In this document: positions 43,902 through 57,260 of the stretch, piece after piece | Layout: each line of letters opens with the position of its first letter | Numbering within the stretch: the first letter of the stretch is position 1 | Source of the DNA: Sarcocystis neurona | Lineage: Eukaryota; Apicomplexa; Conoidasida; Eucoccidiorida; Sarcocystidae | Direction: 5' to 3' | Length of the DNA: 64,000 nucleotides | Assembly (NCBI GenBank): GCA_000727475.1 | Contig: KL647301.1 | Span: forward strand, 947,023 to 1,011,022 | Position numbers and translations under genes: made by a program | Notes under the pieces: model-generated | The model's input: the letters and a program-made list of their open reading frames with translations, nothing else | Told to the model about the DNA's origin: nothing | Databases searched by the model: none

Positions 43902-45192
43902 AAGGCGGAGGAGTCTGCCCACGCGAGCAAATCAATCATCCCATTGTCAAGAGACCTGCGTTCACACCAACGTTGAGTACGTTTCGACCGGAGGACGGAT
44001 GCAGTTGCTTCAATTCGCAAGAACAATGTACGCGTGTTTGACGAAAAGGTACAAGGAGAGCATCGGGCGGGCGGCCCCGAAATATCAATAAACACAGCAG
44101 GTTTTGCCTGTCTTGAATAATCATTAGGCTAGTATACACGAAGTGTCTGAACACCAAGTCCTTGTGGAACAGGAGAGAACATTTATCTATATGCATATAT
44201 ATATATATACATATATAGATATATATACTTTCAGTAGATCTGTCTATACCCACACGTATGTGTACACGGAACGAGATGAAACAATTATCTACATATGTAT
44301 GTATGTATGTATGCATATATACACATATATACATATATATATATATATGTATATGTGTAGACTGATATATCCATACATAATTATATATGCACCCACACAT
44401 TCTAGATCATCGATATATATATATATGTATATATGTATACACATATTTATGTGTACAGATACTACTCGTTGTTCAAATTGTAGATTCACTGTATCTCACT
44501 TTGGCTAGGAGGAATTTCCGTTGAATCGTAGCAACCAACGTGCAGGCGGGTGCGCTGTCGTGAACGTCTTCTCTCGCAACACTCAGTACATGTGGGGAGA
44601 AGCAGGGCTAAGTGAGAAACCTTTAGAACACAAATACAGTGTCAACATGTACCTGCACCTAGGCAAGCCTATTTGTAAGTCTGAATGTAATGTGCGCCTC
44701 CTCTCGTGCATGGATACAAGTAGGAGCGTACAAACGAACACGTACATGCACACAAAATATATATGCGTATATATATATATATATGTAAACGCATGCAATC
44801 ATACGTACATTCACACGTACATACACAGATACCCACATAGATACACGCACATGTGTATGTGTATATATGTATATTAATACGTGTGCTCAGGTAGACATAC
44901 GTAGGTGTACGTCTCTGGTAAAGAACGATCTAACATGTGTTTTCATACGTACACAGATCTACCTGTTATACATATATATATATATATATATAAAGATGTG
45001 TACGGCCGTAACCGCGCACATCTGCGTACACGTATGCGTCCTTTCGGTGAAAGATTGGTTTGAGGACGATCGGAGACCACTTGCCAGTGCGCCCACATAT
45101 GATAGTGTGACTACGGAAATAGTGAAAGAGCAGTTTCAGTGGAGTAGACATCATTCACGCTCCGCTTCCGCAAAAATTGTTTCCACAAAAAG
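43902..45192 (+). CDS. Candidate cysteine-containing protein, at least four exons, partial
   Basis: Predicted join: 43902..44048, 44133..44163, 44509..44674, 45054..45192, each junction in phase; neither end is resolved. The first piece encodes HCQETCVHTNVEYVSTGGRM and FARTMYACLTK and ends AAAAG|GTACAA. The third follows TTTGGCTAG and encodes NQRAGGCAVVNVFSRNTQYM and EHKYSVNMYLHLGKPI, ending at a perfect T|GTAAGT. The fourth encodes DDRRPLASAPTYDSV and TEIVKEQFQWSRHHS, ending AAAAG|GTATGC. The GCAVV segment resembles, weakly, the cysteine segment of coccidian SAG or CAP-fold surface proteins; that is a guess from memory of the pattern, not an identification. The 31-nt second exon is the weakest link. 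Confidence 0.42.
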
Positions 45193-46711
45193 GTATGCAG
45201 TGCACCTCACGGTGTGCCACCCTGCACGATTGTACCTCTCTGCTTCTATACGCACGTGTGCTAAGTCGTTACGCGTCCCCATCTGGAAAAAGTGTCTTCA
45301 CGTGAGTTCACGTGTATGCACACGTGTAACTGGTGACCGGTGAACACTTTGCTCCACATACATTCTGCGTATTTGTGAAGACAGATCTACAGTGTCACTC
45401 CGTTTTTCCGCCCAAGATGGTATATTGCGCCACTTCTTATCTCTGCTCACCCGTAGCTACGTACATAACGTATTTGAGTCTATACTGGCGTCTGGCTGCG
45501 CATCTCTAGATTTGTGCACACTCTGCTTGCCAACGCAAAAAGGTGGAATGCGGTGATAACGAAGGCTGTGATAAATTTCTTCCAGTCTTGTCAGAGCGCT
45601 CAACACAGTAGGCCTGACTGACCTTTTTCTTTACACGTACGTGGAGCCTCACTGCATCGGCAGTAGATGTAGGGGTAATGTACTGCTAGCAATAATAGTA
45701 CTGCAGCGCAACTACCGCCAGTGCTACTACTATGGCACTCCTTTTTCGTATATACATGCATACCCAAAGGATAGGTCGGAACAATTTTGTCCGAAGCGGG
45801 ATGACCTCGGACTTCACGAGCACCAGCAACTCACACACCCGCGCGCGTCGTAGTGTAACCCTATCTCCTGGCGTGTACAATCGCGTAACACTGTGTGTGT
45901 GTGTGTGTGTGTGGATACGCACCTCTCTCTAAATATATACACACGCGTGCGTATGTATACGATACATTCGTACACCTTAACATACACTACATATGCTCTA
46001 CTACCTCGCCCGGTGTATACGCACATGTAGGTGAACTCGTAGGTACGTACGTCTACACTTACACGCATGGCTAAATATCTTTAATACAATTCCTATAGGT
46101 TTACCTAGGTAGTTCTTCACATTTCTGGTAGACGCACACACTACAAAGGAGCGTGCATTCTGCGCAATGGTCTTCACAAAGACACCGAGGTATACATGCA
46201 CCACGTCTCACTCCTTAAACCTAGCACTCCCGCGAAGTTTGTAGTTCCATGGTCCATCTTGTTCGTGTAAACATCCGAAACATGGACAAATACGCAGGGA
46301 ACGCGGGCGTACTCCCGTCCCACCCTTGCGTCTACACCTTCTCGGGGGCTAATCGCTTACGAAGAACGCAGTAGAAAACGACTGTGTAAATTTCTCCTTT
46401 GCGCACCTGTCTGCATTTGGCGCAGGTATGTAGGATAAGACAAATTTCCAGTTTTGAAGTTCCTCATGCAGCTCACGCTTTGTGGGAAACCTCTCCTTAC
46501 TTTTAGCAAAATGATTTTTCACTGGAGACTGTCACTCCCTGCTCGCCTGTGGTCCCGACTAAGATCGCCTCATACGTCGTTGTACACCTGCAGGTAAAAT
46601 ATTTAACATTTCTGGGCAGTGGTAAAGAGCTCCACGCCTTCCACCTACTCTTTGTCTTCAATCTCCATTTACGTTACCTTCAATCAGCGTCTACTTCACC
46701 TTTCTGACATT
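45193..46711. other. Spacer with (GT)n tract
   Basis: No supported gene. A (TG)n run of about 22 bases lies at 45892..45913. Short protein-like fragments occur on the plus strand near 45770..45850 and could be further exons of the preceding candidate, but no splice-consistent join was found. The right part is the 3' flank of the SMYD gene. Confidence 0.45.
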
Positions 46712-49700
46712 TCACATATACCCTGTGCCTCCTCTCTCCCTGTAAATTTCATCTAGTTCTGCTCTGCAGTCGTGCAGAGTACGTTCGAGCTCCCTTATTT
46801 GTGAACCAGCATGCAGAGAACATCCTATCGTGCAAGCGCGCGTCAGAGACTTGCAAGACTCTACGAGCAACTTTTCCGCCGCACTCTGTTGCTGCTGCTG
46901 TGCCTGCCCCTGGTGCTGCAGGTGCTGATGCTTGTGCTGCTGCCACTGCTGTTGGAAGACTGGCTTTTGCTGGTCGTGCTGCTGCTGTTCAGCTGTCACC
47001 GTTGGCATTTCTGCGCACTCCGCTGTACTGTGAAGAAAAGGAGCGCCTCCTTCTGCCAGCAGCCAGACGCAGCAGGCTACAGCTGCCTCTGTTTGTTCCT
47101 TCCGTGTTCTATCTTTGGCGTCCTGCGCGATCGCTAGCAACAAACGACCTTCTCTTTCTAATGCTACAGCAACCTCTTGTGTCCACTGCCCATGGGTTGC
47201 CGCTGCTGCATGTGTTTGGTGGGCAGCAAGAAGCAGCGCGCCTGGCACGTACAAATCGCGGTAGGCGAGCAGCGACGGCAGCAGCAGCTGCTCGCGCAGC
47301 TGGTACAAGTATCGATTTCCCGGATGTGTGTAGCTGTATAGCAGCCAGTACAACTGCAGCCACCTAGATGGAAAACGATTAGCAGCACTCACAGCAGCAG
47401 CACCAGTACCGACTGCAGCGTCTGCAGCGACAAGTCCACCACCAACAGCAGCACTCCGAACAGCGTTACCTCCGAGGACACCAGCAGCTCGCACACCAGC
47501 TGCAGGAGTGGCAACATGAGTCTGTGGCTCTCCGTCGAGGAAAGCAGCGAACGCTTGTTTTATGGAGCTGTACGCAGCGTGGACTGTCAGCAGCACTTCA
47601 GCGGAAACGGGCCCTCTACATAGAGCACAGCGTACAGACAGTGAGGTGTTCCTCGTACGTGCTTCCCTGATGCTGATGGTATTTTTCAAACTGCCGCTAG
47701 CAGCAGCACTATCGATAAAGTCATCTGCAACGTTGTCGCCATTGTCGGTCTCTCGCTTGTCGCTGCTGGTTCGGCGTCGCACGAAGTCGCACTGCTTTGC
47801 AGAGGCATCGGAACAGCCCCATCCGCTGCTCCTGCCACTGCTCTCACCCAGTCTTGTGCTCTTGTTGTAACTCTTGTTGAAAGTGCGGGGGCTGCTGCTG
47901 CGGCTCTTTTGGCTCGGCACACTGCAGTTGCTGCTGTTGCTGTCAGTGCTGCTTCTGCGTGGGTGTGAGGGCGTGCTGATTCTTTGACTGGCTGCCTCGC
48001 GTAACGAGGTGCTACTACTCACTCTGGTGTTGCTGCAGCTGCTGCCGGCAGTGCTGCAAGCCTGCCTCGTCAAAACCGTCGCACAAAGATCAGACAGCTT
48101 GGCAGCTGCACAGGCGGTAACACAAGCGTCGCCATCCTCGAGAACTATCGGAAGCGCACTCGTGTTGCTGCTCACTGCTACAGTGCTGCCGTCCGCTATG
48201 CTGTCGCTGCCCGCTCCAGCGCATGCATCTGCTCCGTACACTAATAGCAACGGCATGCGCATTCGAGGCAGTTCCTGCTCCTGTTCGAGCACCTCTTGTT
48301 GTCTTTTATTCTTGGTGTGCTGCCGCACTCTAATACTCGGTTCTATGTCGTGCTGCGTGATCTGCTGCTGCCGTGCAGACTGCTGCTGCGCAGCAGCCCT
48401 GTCAAGCATCAGTAGCGTATCTGCTTGTTGAGTGTAGCAGCGACTTCTGCAGCTTGCATTGGGACAGAACAAGCAAAGCAGCTGGGTATCGAAAGCCTCT
48501 GCGGCGCTCAATGTCTTTTTATCTTCTGAAGTCTTCTTCGTCCTGCTGTGCGTTTCTTGCTCTGCTTCTTCCTCCCTACACACACCCTTCCCTGTCTCTC
48601 GCTGTTCAAGCTGACGCTCTTCCCCGCTTTCTAGCTGCAGCCGCTGCTCCTGCTCCTCTTGTCCCCGCTGCTGCAGGGTCTTCAGCTGCTGCTCGGTTTC
48701 CTCCTCGTGCTCTTTCTTCTCCAAAGTTGTACTACCATAACGCTGCTGGTCTTCGTTGTGCTGCTGTACCTTCTCCGGCTCGAGGTTCTGCTGGGCGTGT
48801 TGCTGCTTCTCCGGCTGTTGCTGCTGCTGCAGCAACTGCGGTGACCGCGCGGCGCGGCGACAGCAGAGCGGACAGGTACATGAGAAGCCGTACACAGTAA
48901 GCAGTGTTCTTTTCCGCTGCTGCAGCGGCTGCATGCGAGGCGTATAGGAGATGAGAATTTCTTCACCTTCATAAATATCACGAGCAGCCACAAGAAAAAC
49001 AGCTAGCCGCTGCGGTGCCGCACCAAATACTAAAACTGCGTTGCTGCTGCATGCGTGGTTCACCCAACACACCGGCGGTGCATACAACCCCACTGCGCAC
49101 TGGCTACCTCGGAAGCAGCAGCTGCATTTGCTGCTGTGGCTGCCGTTGTCACACATGCCCTTGCTGCTATCATCATGACACCTGCTGCTGCTGCAGCTGC
49201 TCCTGTAGTCCACCCGGCTACTAATTTTCCCGCTGCTTCCGCCTGCATTGCTGCTTCTTCCTGTGCTGCTGCTGCCTGTCACTGAGCCACTTCCTTTGCC
49301 GCCGTTTCCCCTGCTGCTGCTGTCTGTTGCTGCAGCTGCGGTGCTGCAACACACCTCTCCCTCCTCTGCAATCAGCAGCACAGATACTGCGTTCCGCGTA
49401 ATTTTCGCTGCTGTAGCCCTCAACGCAGGACTGCCAGCAGCACGCACCCGCGCTGCAAAATCTGCTGTTGCTGTCGCTCGTGCTGCTGCTGCCGCAGCAG
49501 CAGCTGCTGCTTTTTTCCCTCCTGCCGCTGCTGCTCCCTTCCGTGCGGCGCTCCTTGCAGCTTCTCCTTCCTCTTCCTCTTCGGCTTCTCCTCTTTGTAG
49601 AGCTGATCCTGCTCCCGCAGCTCCTTTTCCCCCACCTCTTCCTGCTGGGGTCTCCCTGACTGCTGCTGCTGCTGCTTCTGCGGCTGCTGCTGCTTCCGCG

Positions 49701-52700
49701 GCTGCCGCTGCTTCTGCTGCTGCTGTTGCTTCTGCTGCGGCTGCAGCAGCTGCATGCACGACTGCATCTTCGAACACATCGACGAACTGTTGCACCTGCC
49801 GCTCGAAGTGTCGCAGCGCCTCCTCCTCCTCTGCTCTGCTGCTGCTTCTCCTGCTGCTGTTCTTTCCGCCTATCTCTATGCAGTGCTGCAGCAGCAACGC
49901 AGAACTAGCCTCTCCACCACCAGGAGCAGCTGCATCAACCCCACTCCCGATGTTCTCTTCACAGTCGCTTCTTGAAACAAAGCCTGTTTTCTCTTCCCCG
50001 GCAGTCGTCGGCGAATATTTTTTCGCCAGTGCACCTGCAGCTCTTCCATCTTCTGCTGTTCGCGTACCTACCCCTTCTCCTTCTTGTTCCGCTGCTTCCG
50101 AGGTCGGCGCTGCGGCTGTCCGTGTACGTGGCGCTGGAGGTTGTCCTGCTGCTGCTGCTCGTGCTGTCACTGCTGCAGGAGAATACGACGAAGAATAGAA
50201 AAAGGAAGGAAAATAAGAAGGGCCAGTAGTAAATTCTTGAAGAGGGACGTCTTGAAGGAGCGCACGGATCATCAGGCGCTGTGTCGGAGTGGGGAAAGCT
50301 CCTTGCGACCAAGTAAAGAAGCCTGCACATGTGCAGCATCAGCCGCAGCAAGAGAGATTCAAAGAAAGCCAGCGAAAGGGGAGAAGCGGCAACGGCAGGA
50401 CAGCAGCAGGAAGCACGCAGGAAAAAAGAAGCAACATAGAGAGACCGACAAACGGAGAGGCAGCAGCGCCGGCAAAGGCATCAACCCCTGCCGCAGCCGC
50501 AGCGGCACAACAGCAACAGCAAAGCAGCAGTATCTGCGAACCAGACGCAGCAGTTCACCAGGCCCTGGAGACACCAGTGCTGAGACGCACCAGCCGAGAG
50601 AAGACTCGTGGAAGCAGAAGCCACCGAGAAGAAGAAAACGGATGAAGCAACAAGCGAAGGCAAGACCAGCACACAAACGCAGCAGCGCTACGGCATATGT
50701 TTGAGATATCAAGCACCAGCAGCAGTACACAGGCAGTGCTGATGATCCACAGACGAAGAAGACGCATGCGCAGCGCGACCTCGACCAGCAGCAGGAGCAG
50801 CAAAGCAGAAGCGCAGCCTGAGACAGACCAGAAGGCAGCAGCATCAAAGAAAGGAGAACGAACAAAGAGAGCGAAACCAAGAGCCGGCAGAAACAGCAGA
50901 AGCACAGCACCTGTCGAGAATAAGCAGCAGCAGCAGCATCAGGAAGACGAACGCACAGCAGCATCGAAGCAGCGAAACGGGCCACCGCAAGGAAGGGAGA
51001 GGTCGCCCGCGCGTGTCGTAACTCCGATGCGACAGCGGCGCCCGCGCAGAGCAGCCCAGGACAGCAGCGCAGGACAGCAGGAGAACGAGAGAGCAGCAGC
51101 AGGAGCTCCGCAGCAGGAGCAGGAAGACACAGCAGCACGAACGTATCACGCAGAAACAGGTGGAGGACGCGTGAAAGGCACAATGCAGCAGCAGCAGGAA
51201 GAAGTTGGAAGAAGCAGCAGCGCACTGCACCAGCAGCAGAAACTCAGGACAACATTTACCAGCAGCCCACAAGAATTCCCCCAGTAGCGTGTAGCTGTAG
51301 AAATGCAAGGTTTGTTGAGATGTGCAATTCCACGTATATCACTACAGACGTACCCATACACAACACGTACACATTTATAAATACACATATATATATATAT
51401 GTGTACACACACGTATGTAGATAGACGTATATATGTAAAGCCATACATACATGTATATATATATGGAAATAAGTGTAAGTATATATAAACACACGTACAT
51501 GTATACAATATATATATATATACATACACATATACATATATATATATACACACACACAATATATACATATATACATATATATATGTATATATATATACAT
51601 ATATTATATATATAAGCATATATATATATATAGTTCGCAGCACGTGAGTTGCCCCGTAATTTGTACAGGAGCAGCAGCAGCCGGGAGGAAGGCACACGCG
51701 TGCAGCCGTAGAGCGTCTTCTAAATAGTTTTTACTGCTCTGTGATGTTGCTTCATGTGTTAGCGGTCCCGCTGCTCTCTTGCTGGCTGTCTGGCATGGTG
51801 CTGCGGTGCTGCCGCGGCTCCTGCTGCTAACGCTGCAGCTCTTGTTGCTGTAGCCGGCGCTCTGTGCGCGCCTGGAGGTGCGAGTGACGCACCTCCTGTC
51901 GCTGTTGCTGCTGCTGCTTCTTCTGCTTCTGTTGCTGTTGTTATTGCCGAGAGTCTCGCTGCAGTTTCTGTCGCTGTTGCTGTTGCTGCTGTTGCTGCTG
52001 CTGCAGTGACTGCGCGTTGGGACTGCTGCTGCTGGTGAGGACGCCTTCTGCTGCGTTGTCTTAATGCGTATACGTGGCGAGAGACGACGACGCTGCTGTG
52101 CTTCTGCTGGACGGGACGGGGCTCTCTACAAATACTGGCGAGATTTTGCTGCCTCCGGCCTTCTCACAGTAGCACCACTCCCGCGGCTGGGAAGTCTGCA
52201 CCACAGCACTCACGACTACACGCGGACGTCAGCGTATACCTACACACATACGTATCTACCTACCTGTGTAGCCTCTCCCTCCCTATGTCTCTCTCCTATA
52301 TGCATATATACGTAGATATTTACGCATACATATACATTCTAGAAGACAGGGAAACACAAGTATATACGTATATGAATGTGCGTACACGTCCAGACGCGTG
52401 TACCTATTTTAGCGTTCAGACAGTCTCTGTACGCGTGTTTACGACCAACATACAGCAGTAGGCATCTATATCTTCGTATGCGCGCGCGCGGTGTCTGTAC
52501 ACCGCAAGTGACTAGCTGCGGCACACTTACTGTGGAAGAGAGGGCACTCCCGGCGGTGCTCTGGCCAGGCTTCTCGCTGGCATGCAGGGGAGCAATAGAA
52601 GGTGCATCTGCAGCCCGAGCAGCGCAGTGCCTTGCCTCGTGCGTCGTAGCTGCTGTTCGGCTGCTGTCTGCGGAACGTGGGGTACGAAGAAGTGACGTGA

Positions 52701-53485
52701 TTAGGGGGAGCCACGCAGCAGGCACACGGGGTCAACTGGTCGGCACGGTGCCGCTCTCGCAGCAGAGATATCTCGTTGCTCCTCTGCCTCTCGCTCACGC
52801 TGCTCCTCCTGCTGCTGTTGCTATTAGTGCTGCTGCCGCTGTTACTCCTGCTGCTGTTGTTACTGCTGCTGTTACTGCTGTTACTGTTGCTGCTGCTGCT
52901 GTTACTGCTGCTGTAACTGCTGCTGCTGCTGTTACCTGTGCTGTTGCTGTTGCTGCTGTCGTTGCTGCTGTCACTGCTGCTGTTCCTGCCGTTCCTGGCG
53001 TGTGGAGGAGGTGGTCGGGTGGCGCTGGCGCACTCGTTGGAGCTGCATGCGGCGACCCACACGAGAGGACGCTGAGAGGAAATTATTACTGTTCCTCGTC
53101 GAATAAATCTTCTGCAGAAGATTCCCCTGCCTCTTGCTGCTGCACGCTCTCCTCCTGTGTCTCCTCCTGCTCCTTCTTGCCTTCGCACTTCCCACACATC
53201 TGAGCAAGTAACGGCGCTCGTAGCAGCAGCAGCACTGCCGCTCCCACGGGGAGGATCTCGACTACAAGTAGCAGCAGTAGCAGCAGCGGCAGGTGGAGAA
53301 TCGCATGATGGAGAGTCAGCAGAGGCAGAAGCAGAAGACGCACAAGCAGTCGGGGCGGCTTCAGCAGCACAGGAGGCAGCAGCAGCAGCACAGGAGGCAG
53401 CAGCAGAGGAAGCAAAAGTAGCATCCGGGGCAACGGCTCGTGGGATGTAAACTGGCAGGCCGACAGCAGGAGGAAGAAGTGACAT
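46712..53485 (-). CDS. SMYD-type SET and MYND domain protein (putative lysine methyltransferase)
   Basis: Predicted join (minus): 53485..52531 and 50322..46712; 4566 nt, 1521 residues. Donor is A|GTAAGT, acceptor ACATGTGCAG, phase 1 both sides. The SET domain is split by MYND as in SMYD proteins: [18 protein letters not shown] at about 119..136, MYND residues C254, C256/257, then after an insert C289, C292, C298, C302, H310, C314 ([20 protein letters not shown]). The SET core resumes with [19 protein letters not shown] (about 739..747), [10 protein letters not shown] (about 770..779) and the post-SET zinc motif GFSCTCPLC (C800, C802, C805). A helical C-terminal part ([19 protein letters not shown]) matches the SMYD TPR-like end. 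Known: SMYD enzymes methylate lysines on histones and other proteins. Huge Ala, Ser/Asn and Gln runs triple the usual 430..500 residue length. Single intron 2208 nt. Confidence 0.9.
50323..52530. other. SMYD intron: CAG-rich, then TA-rich, then CTG-rich
   Basis: From left to right on the plus strand: CAG/GCA triplets at 50340..51280, a TA/CA tract at 51340..51640, and CTG/TGC triplets at 51740..52060. Long open frames through the triplets are not supported as genes. Confidence 0.7.
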
Positions 53486-56400
53486 CGTGGTAACAGCAAC
53501 AAAGACGGCAGCTGTCTAGAAAGCAAGCGCTTTGCACGCGCGCTGTTGCGGTATGGAATACGTTCCTGCTGCTGCTGCTGCCGTTCCTGCGGCTCTCCCC
53601 CGACTGTGGCTGTGCAGTGCCTCTTTTCCGGTTCCTTAGCTTATACCCTGCAGCTGCTGTTGTTGTTTTTCTGCCGCTGCGGTTGTCGCTGTTCTTCGTC
53701 TCGTGCTGCTGCTGCTGCTCCTCCCCTTCCCTCCGCGACTGACGGCCGTCACATGCCACCTGCTGCAATTGACGGTGTTCGAAGAGCCGCGTCAATGCGC
53801 GGCGGCAGCAGCAGGACGCCTCTTCTTTGGGGGCAGCCGGTGGACAGAAATAGGCACGTATTTGCCAGCTGTTTGCGTGTAGTGCACTTGCAACGAAGGT
53901 CACGAGAATATTATATTAATACACCCACATCACAGGGCCTCTCCGTATGGCGACGCATGTGGACGCCTGGACACGAGCACGCATACATGTTCATATATAT
54001 ATATATACATATATATATGTACATACACATGCACCTATTTGTCTATATATGCATGTGCATATATGTATATATATGATTATATCTGCCTATCCATCTGTCT
54101 ACCTATCTGCGTCTCTCTCTATTTCTATGTAGGACTGTGGACTTAAGTAGTCGGCATCGGTATACGTGGATATACACGTGTCCGTATATTTGTGGAGGGG
54201 AGGGTGCTACGCGTGCGCACCTCGTCGAAGGAACCGCGTTCCTGCTGCTGTGTACTGTCGCGCGCGTAGCTCCCGTCCCCTGCTGTCGGTGCCGTCTCTT
54301 GCTGCTGGTGGTGTTGTTTCTGTGCTGCTCTTGCTCCTGCTGCTGCTGCTGCTGCTCCTGTGTAACGCTGTTGCCTTGCAGCTGCTGGGGCTGCCTAGCT
54401 GCTGTTAGCGCGTTGACTGCTGCTGTGACTGCACTGCTGCTGCTGCTGCTGGTCGTGTTGCCGTGGTGTGGCTCCTACGGTTCCTGCACTGCTGCTGTTA
54501 CACTGCTGCTGTTGCACGCCGCTGCTTCGGGGGTTGCTGGTACCGTCGCGATACTTCGTAGAGCAGAAGCTCGCTCGAATGTATGGTAGTTCCTCGCGTC
54601 GGACAGCTTGCCACAAAGAGAGACAGCGCAAGATTGCACGTGTGGAGTTTGCCTGTTTCCCTTTACTTGCCGGTGGAAGACTAGGACGGTGAGCTGGACT
54701 TGATTACAGCATGCAGAAATCACCGTAACAACATGCATGTTTGCGCACATACCGGAGCAGCAGCAGCAGCAGCATGGGCGCCGTGACTACGGAGCACTGC
54801 CAGCAACTCGCATCAGCAGCAGCCGCAGACCAGCGGCGCAGTGCTCTAGGAGCGAGAGGGAGGGGAGGAATCGTCCCCATACAGAGCTGCAGCAGCCCGG
54901 CACACTACTGGCGGCGGTGCAGCGTCATTAGCAGCAGCAGGAACAGCGGCTGTTCTTCACAGCACGACGAGCAAGCCTGGCCTTAGGACTGCGCTGGCGG
55001 CCTTGGTGCTGCTGCAGCAGGAGCAGCAGGAGCAATATAATGACGGGACGACTACCCAACTACTAACGCACACAGAAGAGCAATAGAAGACTGCAGCGCA
55101 GCAGCGCGGAAGAAGCGGCAGCCCGCCAGCACCAGCCAACCAGCACCACCCTGCAGCAATAGCAGCAGCAGCAGCGGCGCCGGTGCGCGCGCTGCAGGAG
55201 CCGCACGAGGCGGCAGCGACGGGGAAGGATAATGTGGCACACGACGGGCTACAGTGCCGCGTGTTGTTGATGTGATGTTCGCTGACGTATGCTCCGCTGC
55301 TCGAAATCTCTCTCCTCGGATACTCGTGCTGCCCCTACGGTCCGTCTGCGTCCTGGATCGCTGCTGCCGTGCCGGTCTGTGTTAATTTGTGCTTGATGTA
55401 CTTCTGCCCCCACTGCCTCTTCTGCCCCCCTGTTGCTGACGCTTCCGCGTTATGTGCTGCTGCCCTAGCCGCTGGTGCTCTAGCCGCTGCTGCTGCTGTC
55501 GCCGATGCTGCCGGCACGGCGTGTCCTACGACTGTTCGTTGGCCTCGTCTACACACGAGACACCGTTCTTTCCGTGTTTACACGTTGCAGCAGTCGCCAC
55601 GCTGGTTCCCCGGTTCGCCACCAGTGCGCCACCAGCGGCAGCAGGAGAAAAGAGAGCTGTCTTCGCCTGTGTGCCAGGTCCTGCATGCCTCGCAGAGTGC
55701 ATTCGGCTGTTGAGGCTGGAGGTATTCTCTATGCTACTTGCCTGCTGCTGCGCTGTATTTCCCTTCGGGCGTCTCTGGTGCGTAGCTTCCCCACGGCTGC
55801 TCCGCTGCCACGCAGTCGCCACGAAAGGAAAAAGCAGCAGCAACACCAGCACCAGCAGCACCAGCGGCGGCACAAGAGCAGCGGCAGCAGCAAGAGCAAC
55901 AGCGGCGCCAACCGGAGGGCTTCGGCAGCAACACCAGCAGCACTGACACCCGGTGGAGACAGCGCGCACACGGGATTCGCAGGAACGGCACAGCCCCAGC
56001 AGTTTCTGTAGTATCACAGCAACGCCTGGCTACTAGCCACAGAAGGGCCGCAGCAGCAGCTGCAACGACAATGTGCGGCTACCAGCAACTCTTGACCGGC
56101 AAATAACGGCTGCAGCAGCAGCAGCGGCCCCCCGTCCTTGGCACATCCACTGCAGCAGCACGCGTCCACTATTGTCGAGAGCGACCCCACCAGCAGCAAC
56201 AGCCCCAACCGGAAAACAGCAGCAGCAGGAGCAGTAAGAGGTGAAGCAGCACCTTCTCCTTATTCAGCAGCAGCGACACCAGAGACTGCAAGGCGCCTGC
56301 AGCAACAGTGTGACGGAAATGCTCGAGTAAGCCCTGAAACAAGCTCCTGCACACGCCATATCTCCTCCTGTGTTGACAGCAGAGCACGGCAAACGCTGTC

Positions 56401-57260
56401 TTGTATGTCCACCCGTTGACCTAGGGCGAATATACGTGCTTTCTGGTTAGCAGCACGTCCCGGCTTTCCCGGTGTTGCGACTGTCTCCCTCCGTGCGCCA
56501 GGACCTTTATACAGTCACAGAAGCAGCAAGCAGTGCGCAGCAACGGCAGCAGCTGCTCCGTTGCTGCACGCGTCACGTAGCCACAAGAGCACCTGACAGC
56601 CGGAGCCACATTCCAGCACTGCAGAGCAGGAACGGCGGTAGCAGCAGGAAAAAAGCAGCGACCGACAGCAGCGAGACAGCAGCAGGAGCAAGAGAAGCTA
56701 GCAGCAGCACGGCTTGTAGCACCAGCAGCAGGTAAGCAGCGTCCAGCTGTCGTCGCTGTAAAGAAAAGTGCAGCAGCAGTCCCACCTGCATCTCTGCACG
56801 TGCGTGGACAATGCCACTGCTCGCCTGAATATACGTGAGTCTACGTCTCAGAAACTGGCGTCGGTGCAGTAGCTCCAGCAGCAGCATATGAGAAACAGAC
56901 GTGCGGGCTTGCAGCAGGGCTGCCAGCAGGTGACAGGGGCGTCGTCCTCTGCAGACAGCAGCAGCGAGCTCCCCACACAGTTGCGTCGGCAGCAGCATCG
57001 ACAGCAGCAAGACGAGCCACAGGTTAGCAGCAGCAGCAGGTGCACCGTCCTCTGACGCGTCCAGTCCAGAACAGCAGTTGCTGCAGCACTTCTTCCCATG
57101 GAAGCAGCAGCAGCAGCCGCGCTATCCAGCAGCTGATTGAGAGGCAGAGCAGCAGTGCGTGCTCTTGTTTTCTGTGCCCGCGCAAAGGCTCCCCCCGTTC
57201 AGCGTGGCTTCTTCTGTCCCTCTGCCGCTTTCTCCTGGTGGTGCGTCTTTCTGCAGCGGC
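53486..57260. repeat. CAG/CTG-rich spacer between divergent SMYD and cytochrome b5 genes
   Basis: About 3.8 kb separates the two start codons, which face away from each other. The content is CTG-rich (53560..53860, 54240..54540, 55430..55510), CAG-rich (54750..55200, 55830..57120) and a short TA tract at 53990..54080. Open frames in it are Ala, Gln, Ser, Leu or Cys-biased without a domain. Both promoters must lie here; no element is recognised. Confidence 0.7.
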
